The notes: a model not told the origin generated them from the sequence alone. DNA of 64,000 bases from Tolypeutes matacus (GCA_026826555.1 JAKSZT010053769.1:1394505-1458504); one strand, 5' to 3'. Shown: positions 46,051-57,993, numbered from the stretch's first letter. Numbers and translations are program-made.

Positions 46051-46798
46051 TGGCCAATGTAGCTAAAGGTTTTTCAATATTTTATCTTTCAAAGAACTAA
46101 CTTTTGGTTTCATTCATGTCCTCTATTTTTCTATTTTCCATTTCATTTATCTTGGCTATAATTTCATTATTTCTTCCTTCTGTTTTTGTTTAGTTTGCTC
46201 TTCTTTTTCCATTGTCTTAAGGTAAAATGTTAGGTTATTGTTTTGAGATCTTTCTTATTTTTTAATACATGCATTCAAACCTATACATTTCCATTAAGCT
46301 ATGAGTTAAATGAATCCCATAAGTTTTAGCATGTTGTGCTTTCATTTCCATTCATCTCAAATTATTTTTTAATTTTCTTTTTTATTTCTTCTTTGATCCA
46401 TTGGTTATTTTGGAGTATGTTGTTTAATTTCCACATGTTAGTGAGCTCCCCAAATTTCCTTCTATTACTGATTTCTTATTACATTCTTGATAGCCAGAGA
46501 ACATATTTGGTATTTTGTCTATCCTTTAAAATTATTACTGGGGTTTATTTTATGGCCTAAGACATAGTCTTCCTGAAGAATTTTTCATGTGTACCTGAGA
46601 AGAATGTATATTCTATTGTTGTTGGATGGAGTATTCTGTATTTGTCTGTTGGGCCTAGGTGGTCTTTTATTTCCTTGTTAATATCCATCATTGGATGTGG
46701 AGAAATGGAGTCTCAAACTATTATTGCTGAATTATCTATTTCTCCTTTTTTTTCTGTCAGTTTTTGCTGCATGTATTTTGGGGCTCTGTTATTAGGTG

Positions 46799-47212
46799 CT
46801 GTGGTTGTTTGAAGCTGTATGCACCCCAGAAAAACATGTTCTTAAATCTCATCCATCCCTGTGGGTGATGAGGTTACTTCAGTTAAAGTGTGGACCACCT
46901 AAATCAGGATGGGTCTTAATCCTATGACTGGAGTCCTTCATAAGAAAATTAAATTCAGAGAGAGAGAGAGTGCCACAGAAACAAGAAGCTGGAATCAACT
47001 AAAGCTGGATGAGAAGGGAGAGACCAGCAGATGCCACCGTGGGTTTTGCCATGTGACAAAAGAGCCAGTGATGACTATCAGCCAGTCTTCTGGAAGAAAG
47101 CATCACATTGATGATGTCATGATTTGGACAATTTCCTGGCCTCAAAATAAATCCCCATTGTTTACCCTGACCCATTTCATGGTATTTGCTTTGAGCAGCC
47201 TAGGAAATTAAA
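46799..47212 (+). mobile_element. Unnamed repeat family, sense copy 2
   Basis: Begins 'gtggttgtttgaagctgtatg' and ends 'gagcagcctaggaaattaaaaca', about 414 bp. Inner landmarks shared with the other copies: 'aaaaacatgttctta', 'ccctgtgggtgatgaggtt', 'gactggagtccttcataag', 'ttgccatgtgacaaaagagcc'. The 100-codon frame at 46909-47211 is not conserved between copies and looks incidental. The family may be a non-autonomous DNA transposon or a MITE: I do not recall its name. Confidence 0.75.
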
Positions 47213-48603
47213 ACATGTGCTGTCATATTTTCCAGGCTGCTGTGACAAATACCACAGAAGATGTTGGCTTATGCAACAGGAATTTATTGTCTCAAGGTTT
47301 TGGAAGCTGGAAGACTTGCTTTGTCCCAGGATTGTTAGCATTCTAGTAGGCTTGCAATCCTTGGATTTCCTTGGCTTTCTTTTCACATGAGAATGTCTTC
47401 TTCCTTTTCTTCTGGATTTCCACAAACTTTCAGCTTCCAGCTCTTCTCATGACTTTCTCTTTGGTTTATAAAGGAGCCTTATTTTTTATTCTGGCAGCTT
47501 GCTATTTTTGCAACATGGCGATTTACCTTGAACACAATCAAAGTACAATGTCTGATCTCCCCTTCTTCCTGGATGAGTGAGCAGATGATTAATTATTGAG
47601 GTCAGCATCCTTGAATATCTTCAAATGGATAGTGTTTGGCTATTGCTTCTGTTTGAAATGATGCTGTGTTTTGGTTGTGGCCCGAAGCTTTGAATTGCTA
47701 CTTGGCCTATCCTTGGAATATCCATGGAAGCATGGAGCTCTCACCATTCAAACAAGACAGATTTGGTAAAACACTAGTTAGGTTGAATCCTGCTTGCCTC
47801 CACTCTGTCATCGTTGTATGAATCCAGTGTTTTTTGTTTTGTTTTGATTTTTGTTTTTGTTTCTTATGGTTTTTAGCTGATGTTCATGAAGAGCAATGTC
47901 CTTAGAACTGTGCCGTCAATTAAAGAAAATCTTATCTAAGAAGGTGCATTTCTTTACCAGAGCTGTGTCACACTATCTTTTGGGCCCAGTGCTGGAAAAG
48001 TAGAATCAAGTCTCAAATAGTGCCTTTTTAATTATATCCTATAGTATTATAGATGTAGGACAATACTGCATCATGCCTCTGTGAATGCAAAATAGCTTGT
48101 ACCTGCTTTATGATACGTAGTAGTGACCATGCTATATCAGACCTGTTTTTAATGACGTTATTCCAGATGGTTTCTTTCCACATGATGATTGAGAAGCTAA
48201 TTAAAAGTGGTGCCAGGTACCATAACAGTAACAGAACTTGCTGTTTTCTGGGATTTTTTCTTTTTTTTTAATGGAGTGTGCTGGATATCTCTATAATTTT
48301 GTTTAGATGACTTCAGAACCTGGAAAATCTGTTGCTGCTATTGACATATAACATACTGCTATTGGTCATTTTATATATATAATTTGAATTTTTGGAAACT
48401 TTAACTGTGCTGTCAACTTTGGAAAAAGTATCCCAGTTGTACCTGTTGAGTTGGCATTGTACAGAAATTAACAGCCATATTGGTCTAGAAACATTAAACT
48501 TTTATTTTCCATTTGTACAGGGGTAACGCACTGTATTAAATATGTAAGGTCTTATCTACATGGGTTTGATTACAGAAACAAATAAAGTATTCTGTAAATA
48601 ATG

Positions 48604-48634
<31 letters not shown>

Positions 48635-48795
48635 ACTCCAGTAACCAGATTAAGGCCCACCCTCATTCTGTTGGGCCACACCCTAGGTAAAATAAAATTT
48701 TTCATACATCCTATTTACAGTAGGTTCACACCTACAGGAACTGGATTAAGATTAAGGTCAAATTCTGGGGTACATAATTCAACCTACCACAGGGG
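47213..48795 (-). mobile_element. Unnamed repeat family, antisense copy 3, split by a retrocopy
   Basis: The left half (47213-47475) runs from 'ttttccaggctgctgtgacaaatacc' to 'ggtttataaagga' and the right half (48630-48795) resumes 'aaggactccagtaaccagattaagg' through 'ggggtacataattcaacc'. The intact copy at 61120-61150 reads 'tttataaaggactccagtaag', confirming that the two halves were once joined at that point. Confidence 0.85.
47476..48629 (+). pseudogene. Retrocopy of a cellular mRNA 3' part (source gene not identified)
   Basis: A 1.15-kb insertion that ends with AATAAA at 48581-48586, then 17 bases later a run of about 29 A. It sits in a repeat copy whose sequence resumes exactly across it, with a short target repeat aaagga (47470-47475 and 48630-48635), possibly longer but masked by the A-run. 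This is the mark of L1-mediated reverse transcription of a polyadenylated mRNA, truncated at its 5' end. The first 35 codons stay open from the insertion point (ALFFILAACYFCNMAIYLEH, then NQSTMSDLPFFLDE and TGA at 47578-47580). They look like the last membrane segment and tail of a membrane protein, followed by about 1 kb of 3'UTR. I could not name the parent gene, and the open stretch could be chance. Confidence 0.85.
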
Positions 48796-50649
48796 AATAT
48801 ATGTTTTTAATTGTTATATGATAGACTGACATTTTATTCTTTCTCACTAATAATATTTTTTGTTTTAAAGTCTATTTTGTCTGCTATTAGTATAGCCACT
48901 ACAGCTTTCTTGTGATTACTGTTTGAATGATATATATTTTTCCATACTTTTACTTTAATTCTATTTGCATCTTTGAATCTCTTATAGAGAGAAAATTGCT
49001 GGATATTGGTTTTAATTTTTCCACTCTGATATTCTCTTTTGGTTGGATTGTTTAATCCATTCACATATAATGACATTGTTGATATAGTTGGATTTACATC
49101 TGCCATTCTACTTTTTGTTTTGTATAAACTTTTTGTTTCATGTCTTTTTTGTACTTTTCTTCTTCTTTTACTGCTTTATTTTCCATTAAGTGAACTTTTT
49201 CCAATGTAGCATTTTAATTCCTTAATGATTTTCATTATATTTTTAAAAATTCTTTCCTTTCTAGGGCTTACTACATATCACTTAATTTAAAATAATTAGC
49301 TTCAGACTTATACTAACTTAATTTCAGTGAGATATAGATATATTACTCCTATGTAATTCTGTTCTCTTTCCCCTTCTGTGATAATATTATATATATATTA
49401 CATCCAGATATTTACTAATGCTATGTTACATTATTATAATTATTAACTTGCATTATATCATGTCTGTTAAAAGAAGCTGAGAGAAAAAAAAAGAGAGCAA
49501 GTATATATTTACAGCTTCTGTTAGCTAACCTTCTTATTTATCATTTCTAGATCTTTTTATTTGTTCCTGTGGAACAAGTTACTATCTGGAGCTATTTCCT
49601 TAGCCCAAAACCACTTTCCTCCACCCAGTTCCTTTTTACTATATGGGCAAATGTTTTGAATTTCTATACTCTGTGAGTCAAATAATACATTCTATATATA
49701 GTGTTTTATACAGTTGCTTTTAAATCAATTAAGAGAAGAAAGGAGAATAAATTTACATTTATCCTACCTTTTATACATTTTTAAAAAATTGTTGCTCTTT
49801 GTTTTTTCATACGTATTTGAGTTACAGTTGGGGAACCTCTTACTTTTCAGCCTGAAGGATTTCCTTTAGTATTTCTTGGAAGGCAATCTGCAAGCAACAC
49901 ATTCTCTCAGTTTTTGCTTACATAAGAATGTCTTTATTTGACCTCCATATTTGAAAAATAGCTTTGCTGGATATACATTTATTGGTTGTCAAATTTGCTT
50001 TTGTTTTTGGCTTAAAAATTTTTTTTTTTTTAGCATTTTGAATATGTTATCACACTGTCTTCTGGCCTCCATTGTTTCTCATAGGAAGTCATCTGTTATT
50101 TTTGTTGGATTTCCCTTGTAGGAGATGAGTCATTTTTTCTTTTACTGCTTTTAAGATTTTCTCCTTGTCAAATAACTTTCAGAATTTTTACTATGATGTA
50201 TCTGTTTGTAGATCTCTTTGCATTTATGCCACTTGAAGTTTGTTTAGTTTCCTATGTAGATTAATTTTTTCAATAAATTTAGGAAACATTCAGACATTGT
50301 TTCTTAGAATATTTTTCTACTCCATTTTCTCACTCTAATCTCTCTCTCTGTTACACCCATTGTATGTATATTGGCATGTTTAATGGTGGCCTTATTTCTC
50401 TGAAGTGCATTTTTCTTCATTCTTTTCCCCTCTTTGTACTTCAGATTGCATAAACTTTATTGATCTATCTTCAAGTTTGCTAATTCAACCTTCTGCCAAT
50501 TCATATTTACTACTGTGCCCCTTTAATGACCTTTTTCAACTCCAAGAGTTCCATTTGGTTCTTTCTTATAATTTCTATCACTTTATTGAAAATTCTTTTT
50601 TATGCAGCATTGTCACCTTCCTTCCCTTACATCTTTAATCATAGTTCTT

Positions 50650-51119
50650 TTTTGTAAAAAAATTTTTAAAAAAAATTTTTAAAAGATACTTAGATTACAT
50701 AAATGCTACACAAAAGATATAGGGATTCCCATATGTTCCACTCCCCACAACACCCACAACCTTCCACAAAAACATCCTTCATTAGTGTGGCATATTCATT
50801 GCAATTGATAAACCCATGCTGGGGCTTTGCCATTAAGCATGGACCATAGTTCACATTGTAGTCTACACTCTCTCCCACACAGTTCTGCAAGTTATGTGAT
50901 GATATAAAATGCCCTATATCTGTCATTGCAAAGTCACTCAGGACGATTACCAAGTCCCAAAAAAGCCCCTGCATTCAACTGTTTTCCCTCTCCCTGCCCC
51001 CAGAGCCTCCAGTGGCCACTGGTTCCACATCAATGTTGTAATTTCTTCCATTGCTAGAATCATAATATGTTTATAGTAGAGTACTAGTAAGTCCACTCTA
51101 GTCCATCCCTCTTCCCCCA
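50650..51119 (-). mobile_element. L1 3' end with 16-bp target duplication, antisense
   Basis: Antisense L1 3'UTR text ('agatacttagattacataaatgctac', 'gggattcccatatgttccactcccc', 'ccttcattagtgtggcatattcattgc') of about 470 bp with a T-rich start. It is flanked by tttaatcatagttctt (50634-50649) and tttaagcatagttctt (51120-51135), one mismatch in 16. It is 5'-truncated and sits within the ORF1-5'UTR part of the old L1. Confidence 0.88.
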
Positions 51120-52375
51120 TTTAAGCATAGTTCTTGGAACACATTTATCAATAGCTAATTTGATGACTTTATATAAAATCCAACATCTGGTCACAATTAC
51201 AGACAGCATCTGTTGGCTGCTTTTTCCAAGATATGGGTTGTACCTTTCTGTTTCTCTGAAGGTCTTTCAACATTTCTGTAATATACTGTAGCAACTCTGG
51301 GTACTGATCTTCCCTCCCTGGAGTTTTGCTATTGTTAATTACTAGTTTGTTTGTTTAGTGACAATTATTTCAGTGAAGTCTATCCCTTAACCCACAGTGT
51401 GAAGCCACTGATATTTCTCCTCAGGGGGTGCAGGTTTGGATATACCTACAGTCACCTTGGGATCACAGTAGTTTGGTAGAGCTCTCTTTGATTGTCTCTA
51501 ACCCTGACTATGTCTAGCTCCATTAATTGCTGGCTGGTTGCATTCATGTTTTCCAAAAATTCCCTGGGGCATAAATTTCTCTGAAGATGGATCCAACCGA
51601 ATTTGGGATACTTTGAAGGGATAGTTCCTCAGGGAAGTGTTTGAAATTTTTTTCTGGCTGCAGGAGGGACCTTCTACCTATTTCTTTCTCTGGTTCTGTC
51701 TGGCAAACTATTAGGCTTACAGTTTAGCCTATATTTCCAATGAATCCATCAACCTTCTCCCCATTCCCTTTCACAATAACCTCCCATGTTTTTGAGTGCA
51801 CTCTTAGGCTTGAACTTCTCCACATATTGCAAATGAAGTCTGTGCCTTTGGGAAGAGATATGGAGGTCTTATTTTATGTCCTGCTTCTTCTCTGGGCAAA
51901 ATCTCTGAGCCACAACTCTTAAGTTAGGGAACAATAGTATCCTCTTTTAAATGACCTTTCCAATTTGTAGTTGAGCACTCAGTGAATGGGAAAGAAAGTA
52001 GCTTTGGGTCTTCTTAGCTTCCCTCATACAATGTGGAACCTTTATGAGTTGGAGCAAAGATGTTCAGGGTCCCAGTTTTCTCACTGGTATCATGCCCAAG
52101 GTAGAGCCTTCATCTCATGAGTGGGGCGTGGGCAGAAACAGGGAGCTTTTACCTTCATACACAGAAACTTAGTCTCAGCATCAGCTGGAGGCAGAATGAG
52201 AAATCCTCACACCCTCCTCCTTCCAGGATGATAGCCCTCTGACTGGATGCTGGGAGGAGAGGAGGCTGTGTTCTTGGCTTACACGAATCTGGAGTGCAAT
52301 TTGCACCGTGCTGAGCTTAAAATGGGGAAGAGAAGGATTCAGTCTTGTTTTAATACCACAGATGCTCACTTTTCT

Positions 52376-53975
52376 TACTGAGTTTTAGTAGATTTTCTTG
52401 AATAACTGTTTCTTCATTTGCTGTACTGCTGTGTGCTCTTAGGAACATGTATATATTTTATATATCTATAATTTTCACCAGTTGCACTGGGGTGTTGGTC
52501 CACAGTGCTACTCATGTTGTCATGCCAGAAGTGGACTTTTGATTTCTTTGCGTGGTGGTGTTTTATTTATGTGATGCAACCACATATATTACTTAAATGG
52601 TTGTCTTTGTTGTCTATATTTTCAAGATTACTAGCTGGAGGTACAGTGAATGCCATGAAAAATATAGTTATTAGATATAGATATTAAAAAGAAATTGACC
52701 AGTAGAACATTGTGTTGGATGAATTTTCATCAAGTGAGCTACTTGTATAGACTATCACATGATCTATTAAGAATCAGCAATAGTTAAAAATCATGACAAT
52801 AATAAAAATGAGTAGAACAACTAAGAGTACAATTTACTGCTTTCCCTACAACACAAAGACCTAAATTTAGTCTCTAAATGCAGTCATTCAGGCATATGTT
52901 TGTGAGATGTGCTACTCTTTTTAAAAGGAGTTTTTTTAGCAGAAGAGTTCAGGCCATTTAGTCTTATAGTTACTTTCTCTAAAATGAATTAGAAAAATAT
53001 TACTCACCTTCACACATTATAGAATTTCTATTTATTTGAATCTCTTCATGAGTCATTGATTTTTTTGTTTTCTAGACTAGTTACTAAGATTCAGTTTATA
53101 ATATCTGAAGGCCAAATTATTTTAACTTAGCTATTGAGAGACAAGGATTGAAAAAAATGTCCAATCATATCATAAATAACCTTTCAGAATCCCAACAAGG
53201 TATAATAGAAATGACATAAGTATAAATAAATCCACATGCACAGATACAAGCATCTCATAAATCATTACAAATGGTTGAGTTTCAGGGGGAAATGCTATTA
53301 TAAATATGTAATCCAGAGGTACTCATTTTTCCCTTGATTCTTAGATTGAAAGCCAGATTCCTTCATTATTTCTGACCTGATAGGAAACACCATCTGGGAT
53401 GTGCATGTTAAGAGGATTATATATAAGCAAAATAGATATTTTCTCTTTTTCTGACATGAAGAATTTTTAAAGGCACATACAATCTTTAGGTTTGAATGTG
53501 AGTGAAAACTAACCTGGTAAAAGAAAAAGATGGATTTTAATATCTGTTTTTTAAATTAAGGCAATTAAACATTTCAGTATTTAATTGACATTCTATAAAT
53601 CCTTTTTAAAATTTAGCCTCATGTATATTTTTCCTGAAGAAATATTATAAATTGAGACTCCATCGAGCAAATGGCAAAGTGAAAATTTTATAACTACCTT
53701 ATGATATATACACATGTCACACTGAATCACTGAGTTCACCAGCTCTATGTTGGCCAAATTCTCCAGATAATTCTTAAATATTTATCAGTATATGGTTTTG
53801 TATTATTTATAATATATTAAGTGAAAAACTTATGTGAAAAATACAATATGGTATTAGAATCCATATCTGTGATTACTTTTAAAAAGGAGTAATTTCTGCT
53901 GTATTTAAAATTTACTTAGAATTATAATTCTTTAAAGGTAGTAGCTTATAGATGATTTGATTTAAAAAATTTTTT
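52376..53975. other. Unassigned intronic sequence
   Basis: About 1.6 kb, A+T-rich, no recognised repeat or exon. Confidence 0.4.
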
Positions 53976-53979
53976 TAAA

Positions 53980-54110
53980 GATAAGAAATCTATGATCCAG
54001 AAAGATTATGCAGCTTATCTAAGTGCCCACATCAAGTTGGTGAAAAGTCCAGTGTTAGAATACAAGTTGACCATGTCTAGATTCATTCAACTTTGAACCC
54101 AACTGTGCTT
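53980..54110 (-). repeat. MIR relic (antisense)
   Basis: 'gatccagaaagattatgcagcttatctaagtgcccacatcaagttggtgaaaagtcc' fits the antisense MIR core. Confidence 0.55.
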
Positions 54111-54759
54111 CTTTTACAACCCTAATGAGCTTATGTTCAGAAAAATCTCATATGGAAAGGCCTGAGAAATATCTAGTTGTCCCATCCTCGTGCACTTCAC
54201 ACTGGAAATTCAAACTAGATTTGCTTTTCAGAACATTCCCTTCTTTTAAAGTTTTGCTCAAACAACCATAGTGGCTAAGTGTTTGAGTTTCAAAATATTT
54301 CCAAACTATGCAGGCTAATAGAGAAATCTATGAGAAAATAGCCAAACAAAATTAACCAATGCAAATAAGAAATAGATCATAATAAAAGGAACCAAAAAGG
54401 ATTTGCTAAGGTCAGATCACCAGGAAATAAGAGTCGACTAAATTTCCATTTCAAACATGGAATAACTAAGTCTCATTAGGTTTTGTCTTGAAAAATGTTA
54501 CACAAGAAGGAGGAAAGGTAATGAGGGAGGCAGAAAGGAGAAAAGAAGACAGCTATCTCGTTTATTGGTCCAATTCTTTATTCTGGGCTCTAATTAAAGA
54601 AATATATGCCAATACTAAAAGCACAGAACAAAGGTATGTAATTGTTGTTTGTACATTTTATACATATCTATGTGGTAATATTCATCCATCTTTCTTTGAA
54701 TAAAATACAGCACAAAAATTATGGAACCCTTAAAACTAGAAGTGCTACTAAAGTTCGAT
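54111..54759. other. Unassigned intronic sequence
   Basis: No recognised element. The small frame at 54488-54703 has no support. Confidence 0.4.
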
Positions 54760-54772
54760 CTCCTCCCTTTCC
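54760..54772 (+). repeat. Left 13-bp target-site duplication of the L1
   Basis: CTCCTCCCTTTCC, repeated exactly at 57981-57993. It directly precedes the T-rich start of the antisense L1. Confidence 0.85.
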
Positions 54773-54982
54773 CTTCTTTTTTTTTTAAAAATAATTTTTT
54801 ATTGTGTTAAAATATACATAACATAAAAATCATTTTAACCATTTTTAACTTTACAATTCTGTGACATTAAGTACATTGAAAATGTTGTGTAACCTTTACC
54901 ATTATTTATATTCAGAATATTTTCATCATCCAAAACAGAAACACACACTAATCTATTGCATTTTTGCCAAAATAACTTTTTA

Positions 54983-55090
54983 AAATTATTATTATTATTA
55001 TTATTATTAGCGGTATCAGGACCAGGGGATTGAAATTGGGACCTGTATGTGGGAAGGTGGCGCTTAACCACTGAGCCACATCAGCTTCCC
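54983..55090 (-). mobile_element. tRNA-derived SINE (antisense)
   Basis: Antisense tRNA-like module after an (ATT)n tail at 54983-55010: 'ggtatcaggaccaggggattgaaattgggacc' and 'ctgagccacatcagcttccc'. More diverged than the young copies. Confidence 0.8.
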
Positions 55091-55099
55091 TGAGTTGGC

Positions 55100-55220
55100 T
55101 TTTTGTTTGTTTGTCTGTTTCGCTTGTTTGTTTTTGTTTTTTCAGGAGGCACCAGGAACGGAATCTGGAACCTCCCATTTGGGAGGTAGGTGCTCAACTG
55201 CTTGAGCCACATCTGCTCCC
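55100..55220 (-). mobile_element. tRNA-derived SINE (antisense)
   Basis: A T/G-rich tail ('tttgtttgtttgtctgtttcgc') followed by 'aggaggcaccaggaacggaatctggaacctccc' and 'cttgagccacatctgctccc'. Adjacent to the previous SINE in the same orientation. Confidence 0.85.
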
Positions 55221-55921
55221 ATTATTATTTTTAATTGGAGAAGTTGTAGGTTTACAGAAAAGTCATGTAAATAATACAATGTTCCCATATACTGCCCACC
55301 CCCAATTTTGACATTTTGCATTAGTGTGGTACCTTTGCTACAATTGATGAAAGAATATTAAAATAGTACTATTAACTAAAGTCCATATTTTACTGTAGGT
55401 GTATTTTTCCCATATAGTAGCTTATTATTTATACCTTGTATTAGTGTCATTCATTTGCTATAATTTATGAAAGAATATTCTTAAATGTTTACTATTAACC
55501 CCAGTCCTTCATCCACAACAGTGTTCACTTTGATACACAGTCCCATGTTTTATCTTCTACCTCATTCTAGTAACATACATTACCCAAAATTTCCCCTTTC
55601 AACCACATTCACATACGTAATTCAGTGCTGTTAATTATACCTACAATAATGTACTACCATCACCACCATCCATTTCCAAACCTTTACAGTGAACTTAAAT
55701 AGAAATTCTGTACAAATTAAACATCAGCTCCCCATTCTCTACCCCAATCTATCCCTGGTAACCTATATTCTAGATTCTAACTTGAAGAGTTTTTGCTTAT
55801 TATAATTAGTTCATCTCAGTGAGATCATACAATATTTATCCTTTTATGTTTGGCTTATTTCACTCAGCATAATGTTTTTAAGATTCACCCATGTTGTTGC
55901 ATGCATCAAGACTACACTCCT

Positions 55922-56107
55922 GGGAAGCGGCTGTGGCTCAATCAGTAGGGCTCCCGTTTACCATATGGGAGGCCCCGGGTTCGGTTCCCGGGGCCTCCTG
56001 GTGAAGGCAAGCCCGCCCGTGCGGCGTGGTTAGCTGACCCAGCGAGCATAAGCAGCAAGGGGGGGATAAATGAATAAATAAATAAAATCTTAAAAAAAAA
56101 AAAAAAA
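55922..56107 (+). mobile_element. Young tRNA-derived SINE with 14-bp target duplication
   Basis: Almost identical to 1505-1690, with A-box region 55934-55949 and B-box 55978-55988, an intact body and an A-rich tail. Flanked by aagactacactcct (55908-55921) and aagactatactcct (56108-56121), one difference. It lies in the L1 ORF2/3'UTR border and so postdates that L1. Confidence 0.95.
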
Positions 56108-56784
56108 AAGACTATACTCCTCTTTACAGCTGAATAAAACTTGATCATATGTATATAACACATTTTGTTTATCCATTTATCAGTTGATGGGCACTTGAGT
56201 CATTTCCACCTTTTGGCAATTATGAATAATGCCTCTATGAACATCAGTGTGCAAATATCTGTTTTAGTCCCTGCTTTCCAATCTTCTGGGTATATACTTA
56301 GTAGTGGGATTACCCGGTCATATGGTAATTCTATATTCAGCTTTGTGAGTAACTACCAAACTGTCTTCTACAGTGGCTGCACCATTTTACCTTCCCACCA
56401 GCAATGAATGTGTGTTCCTATTTCTCCACATCCACTCTAACACTTGTAATTTTCTGTTTCTTTAAAAGAAGCCATTCTAGTGGGTATGGAATGATATATT
56501 ATTGTGGTTTTGATTTGCATTACCCTAACAGTAATACTGAGCATCTTTTCATATGCTTCTTAGCCATTTTTGTAGCCTCTTTGGAGAAATGTCTATTCAC
56601 GTTCTTGGCCAATTTTCTATTTGGGTTCTTTGTCTTTTTATTGTTGAGTTGTAGGATTGCTTTATATATTCTGGATATTAAACACTTTTGGATATGTGGT
56701 TTCCAAATATTTTCTCCCATTGAGTAGGTTGTCTTTTCACTTTTGTGACAAAGTCTTTTGATGTACAAAGTCTCTTGCATTGTT

Positions 56785-56902
56785 TTTTTGTTTGATGGTT
56801 TTGTTTGTTGTTTGTTTGTTTTCTAGGAGGCAATGGGAGCCGAATCCAGGACCTCCCATGTGGGAAACAGATGCTCAACTTCCTGAGCCATATCCACTGC
56901 CT
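56785..56902 (-). mobile_element. tRNA-derived SINE (antisense)
   Basis: A T/G-rich tail 'ttttgtttgttgtttgtttgttttc', then 'aggaggcaatgggagccgaatccaggacctcccatgtggg' and 'ctgagccatatccactgcc'. It sits at the point where recognisable L1 ORF2 ends and 5'-end sequence begins. Confidence 0.85.
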
Positions 56903-57980
56903 GAATATCTTGTTGAATTAACTCTGAAGGTCTGTTTCTCCCTCTTGTCTAATGTTTTATTACTGATTGGCTTTTTGTTAAGGCTCTTCTTTGACACTTG
57001 GTCTATCTTACTCTAGACTTTTCGAATAACACATGTTTATAACTGTTCTGGGTTTTCTCTGCTCTTCTTCATCTTTTTTTTTTTTTTTGCCATGGATATG
57101 CAGTGCAATTTTTAAGATTGCAATTTTTGTGCAATTGTTTTACCTTCAGGAGAGAGATTCCTCTCCTCTGTTCCTTCTAGAGTAATCTTGATCTGCTTTG
57201 TTTGCTTTTGTGCAGACCTTTCTTCCCAATTCCTATAAATTGTTTAAATTCTCTCTTACTCAGTGGCTTGTTTTCCTTATACTTTTCAGTTCTGGGATCC
57301 ATCTTATCTTACAGCAGTTCAGTTTAAACCCCTGCTCCTTTTAATTATTCTGTAAGGTTTTTCCGCCTCCAGTTTCTTTTCCTTTAAGGTTTCCCATCCT
57401 GGGGAGCCATTTGGGGTCAATCCAGAAAGGTAGGTCCTTCAGAAAAGTCTGTTTTGCCTTTAAGTGTTTAGCTGATTGAAACTTTAGGGAGGCCACAGCA
57501 GTTCTTACCAGCCTTTCTATTGCAGTCTTTGTCTTCTGTCTCTCTCTCTCTCCATATATATATATAAAACCTCTCTATATATGTAGCCCCTGGTGGCCCT
57601 TTTCCATGCAGCACTCCTCAGCAACTTTTGTTCTGCCTTGGGTCTCTGTAGACTTCGGTCCCTGTGACTGGATATATGTGGAATAGTAACCTACTCCTGT
57701 GAGTCTACAGTCTCAGTCTTTGGTGGGAGCAAGTTGTGCTGCCTCTGTGTTCCTCCTTAGCTGCGCAGGACAGAGTGAGGGAGAGAACGGGCGCTGACTG
57801 GTGACCAGGTTGGAACTCTCCTACCTGAGATTTTCTGTTTCTTTGATTCAGCATTTGCGGAGTCCTCTAGCTTCTACCACCCTTCAGAGTTCTAGGCAAA
57901 GGAGATTTGTCTTTTTGTTCACTAAATCTCTGGAGAGGCTTTTGCAGGGGTTGTCTTATGTCACCATCTTGATGACATCA

Positions 57981-57993
57981 CTCCTCCCTTTCC
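57981..57993 (+). repeat. Right 13-bp target-site duplication of the L1
   Basis: CTCCTCCCTTTCC, identical to 54760-54772, directly beyond the L1 5' end. Confidence 0.85.

Larger units (their letters stand above)
43013..52375 (-). mobile_element. Old, nearly full-length L1 (antisense), broken by younger insertions
   Basis: Reading the minus strand from right to left, the pieces are: probable 5'UTR (52375-51136), ORF1 (about 50640-49800, seen as antisense 'ctagctttgctgg'-type text, 'tcttctggcctccattg', 'catttggttctttcttata'), the ORF1/ORF2 transition and early ORF2 (49300-48795), mid and late ORF2 (46798-44260, 44120-43800) and 3'UTR (43160-43013). All frames are destroyed. Insertions at 43160-43712, 44120-44260, 46799-48795 and 50650-51119 interrupt it, and the sequence resumes in register on both sides (for example 'gttattaggtgct' before 46799 and 'aatatatgtttttaattg' after 48795). 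The exact 5' end is uncertain. Confidence 0.8.
54773..57980 (-). mobile_element. L1 (antisense) with 5' end kept but most coding sequence missing
   Basis: Starts on the plus strand with poly-T (54776-54786), runs through antisense 3'UTR and the last part of ORF2 (about 56160-56780; 'cagttgatgggcacttgag', 'ttttctcccattgagtaggttg'), and then passes into non-ORF2 sequence at 56905-57980. That sequence ends 'gtcaccatcttgatgacatca', the reverse of a typical L1 5' start ('tgatgtcatcaagatgg'). Perfect 13-bp repeats flank the unit. ORF1 and most of ORF2 are absent, so about 3 kb or more is missing from the middle. Four SINEs interrupt it, and the 54776-54980 part may derive from a different, older L1 3' end. 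Confidence 0.75.

Noticed and set aside
46909..47211. 100-codon frame in copy 2 of the repeat family
   Set aside because: The frame is not kept in other copies, so it is unlikely to be an element-encoded protein.
55922..56000. tRNA gene
   Set aside because: A- and B-boxes are present, but they belong to a SINE head with tail and target duplication.
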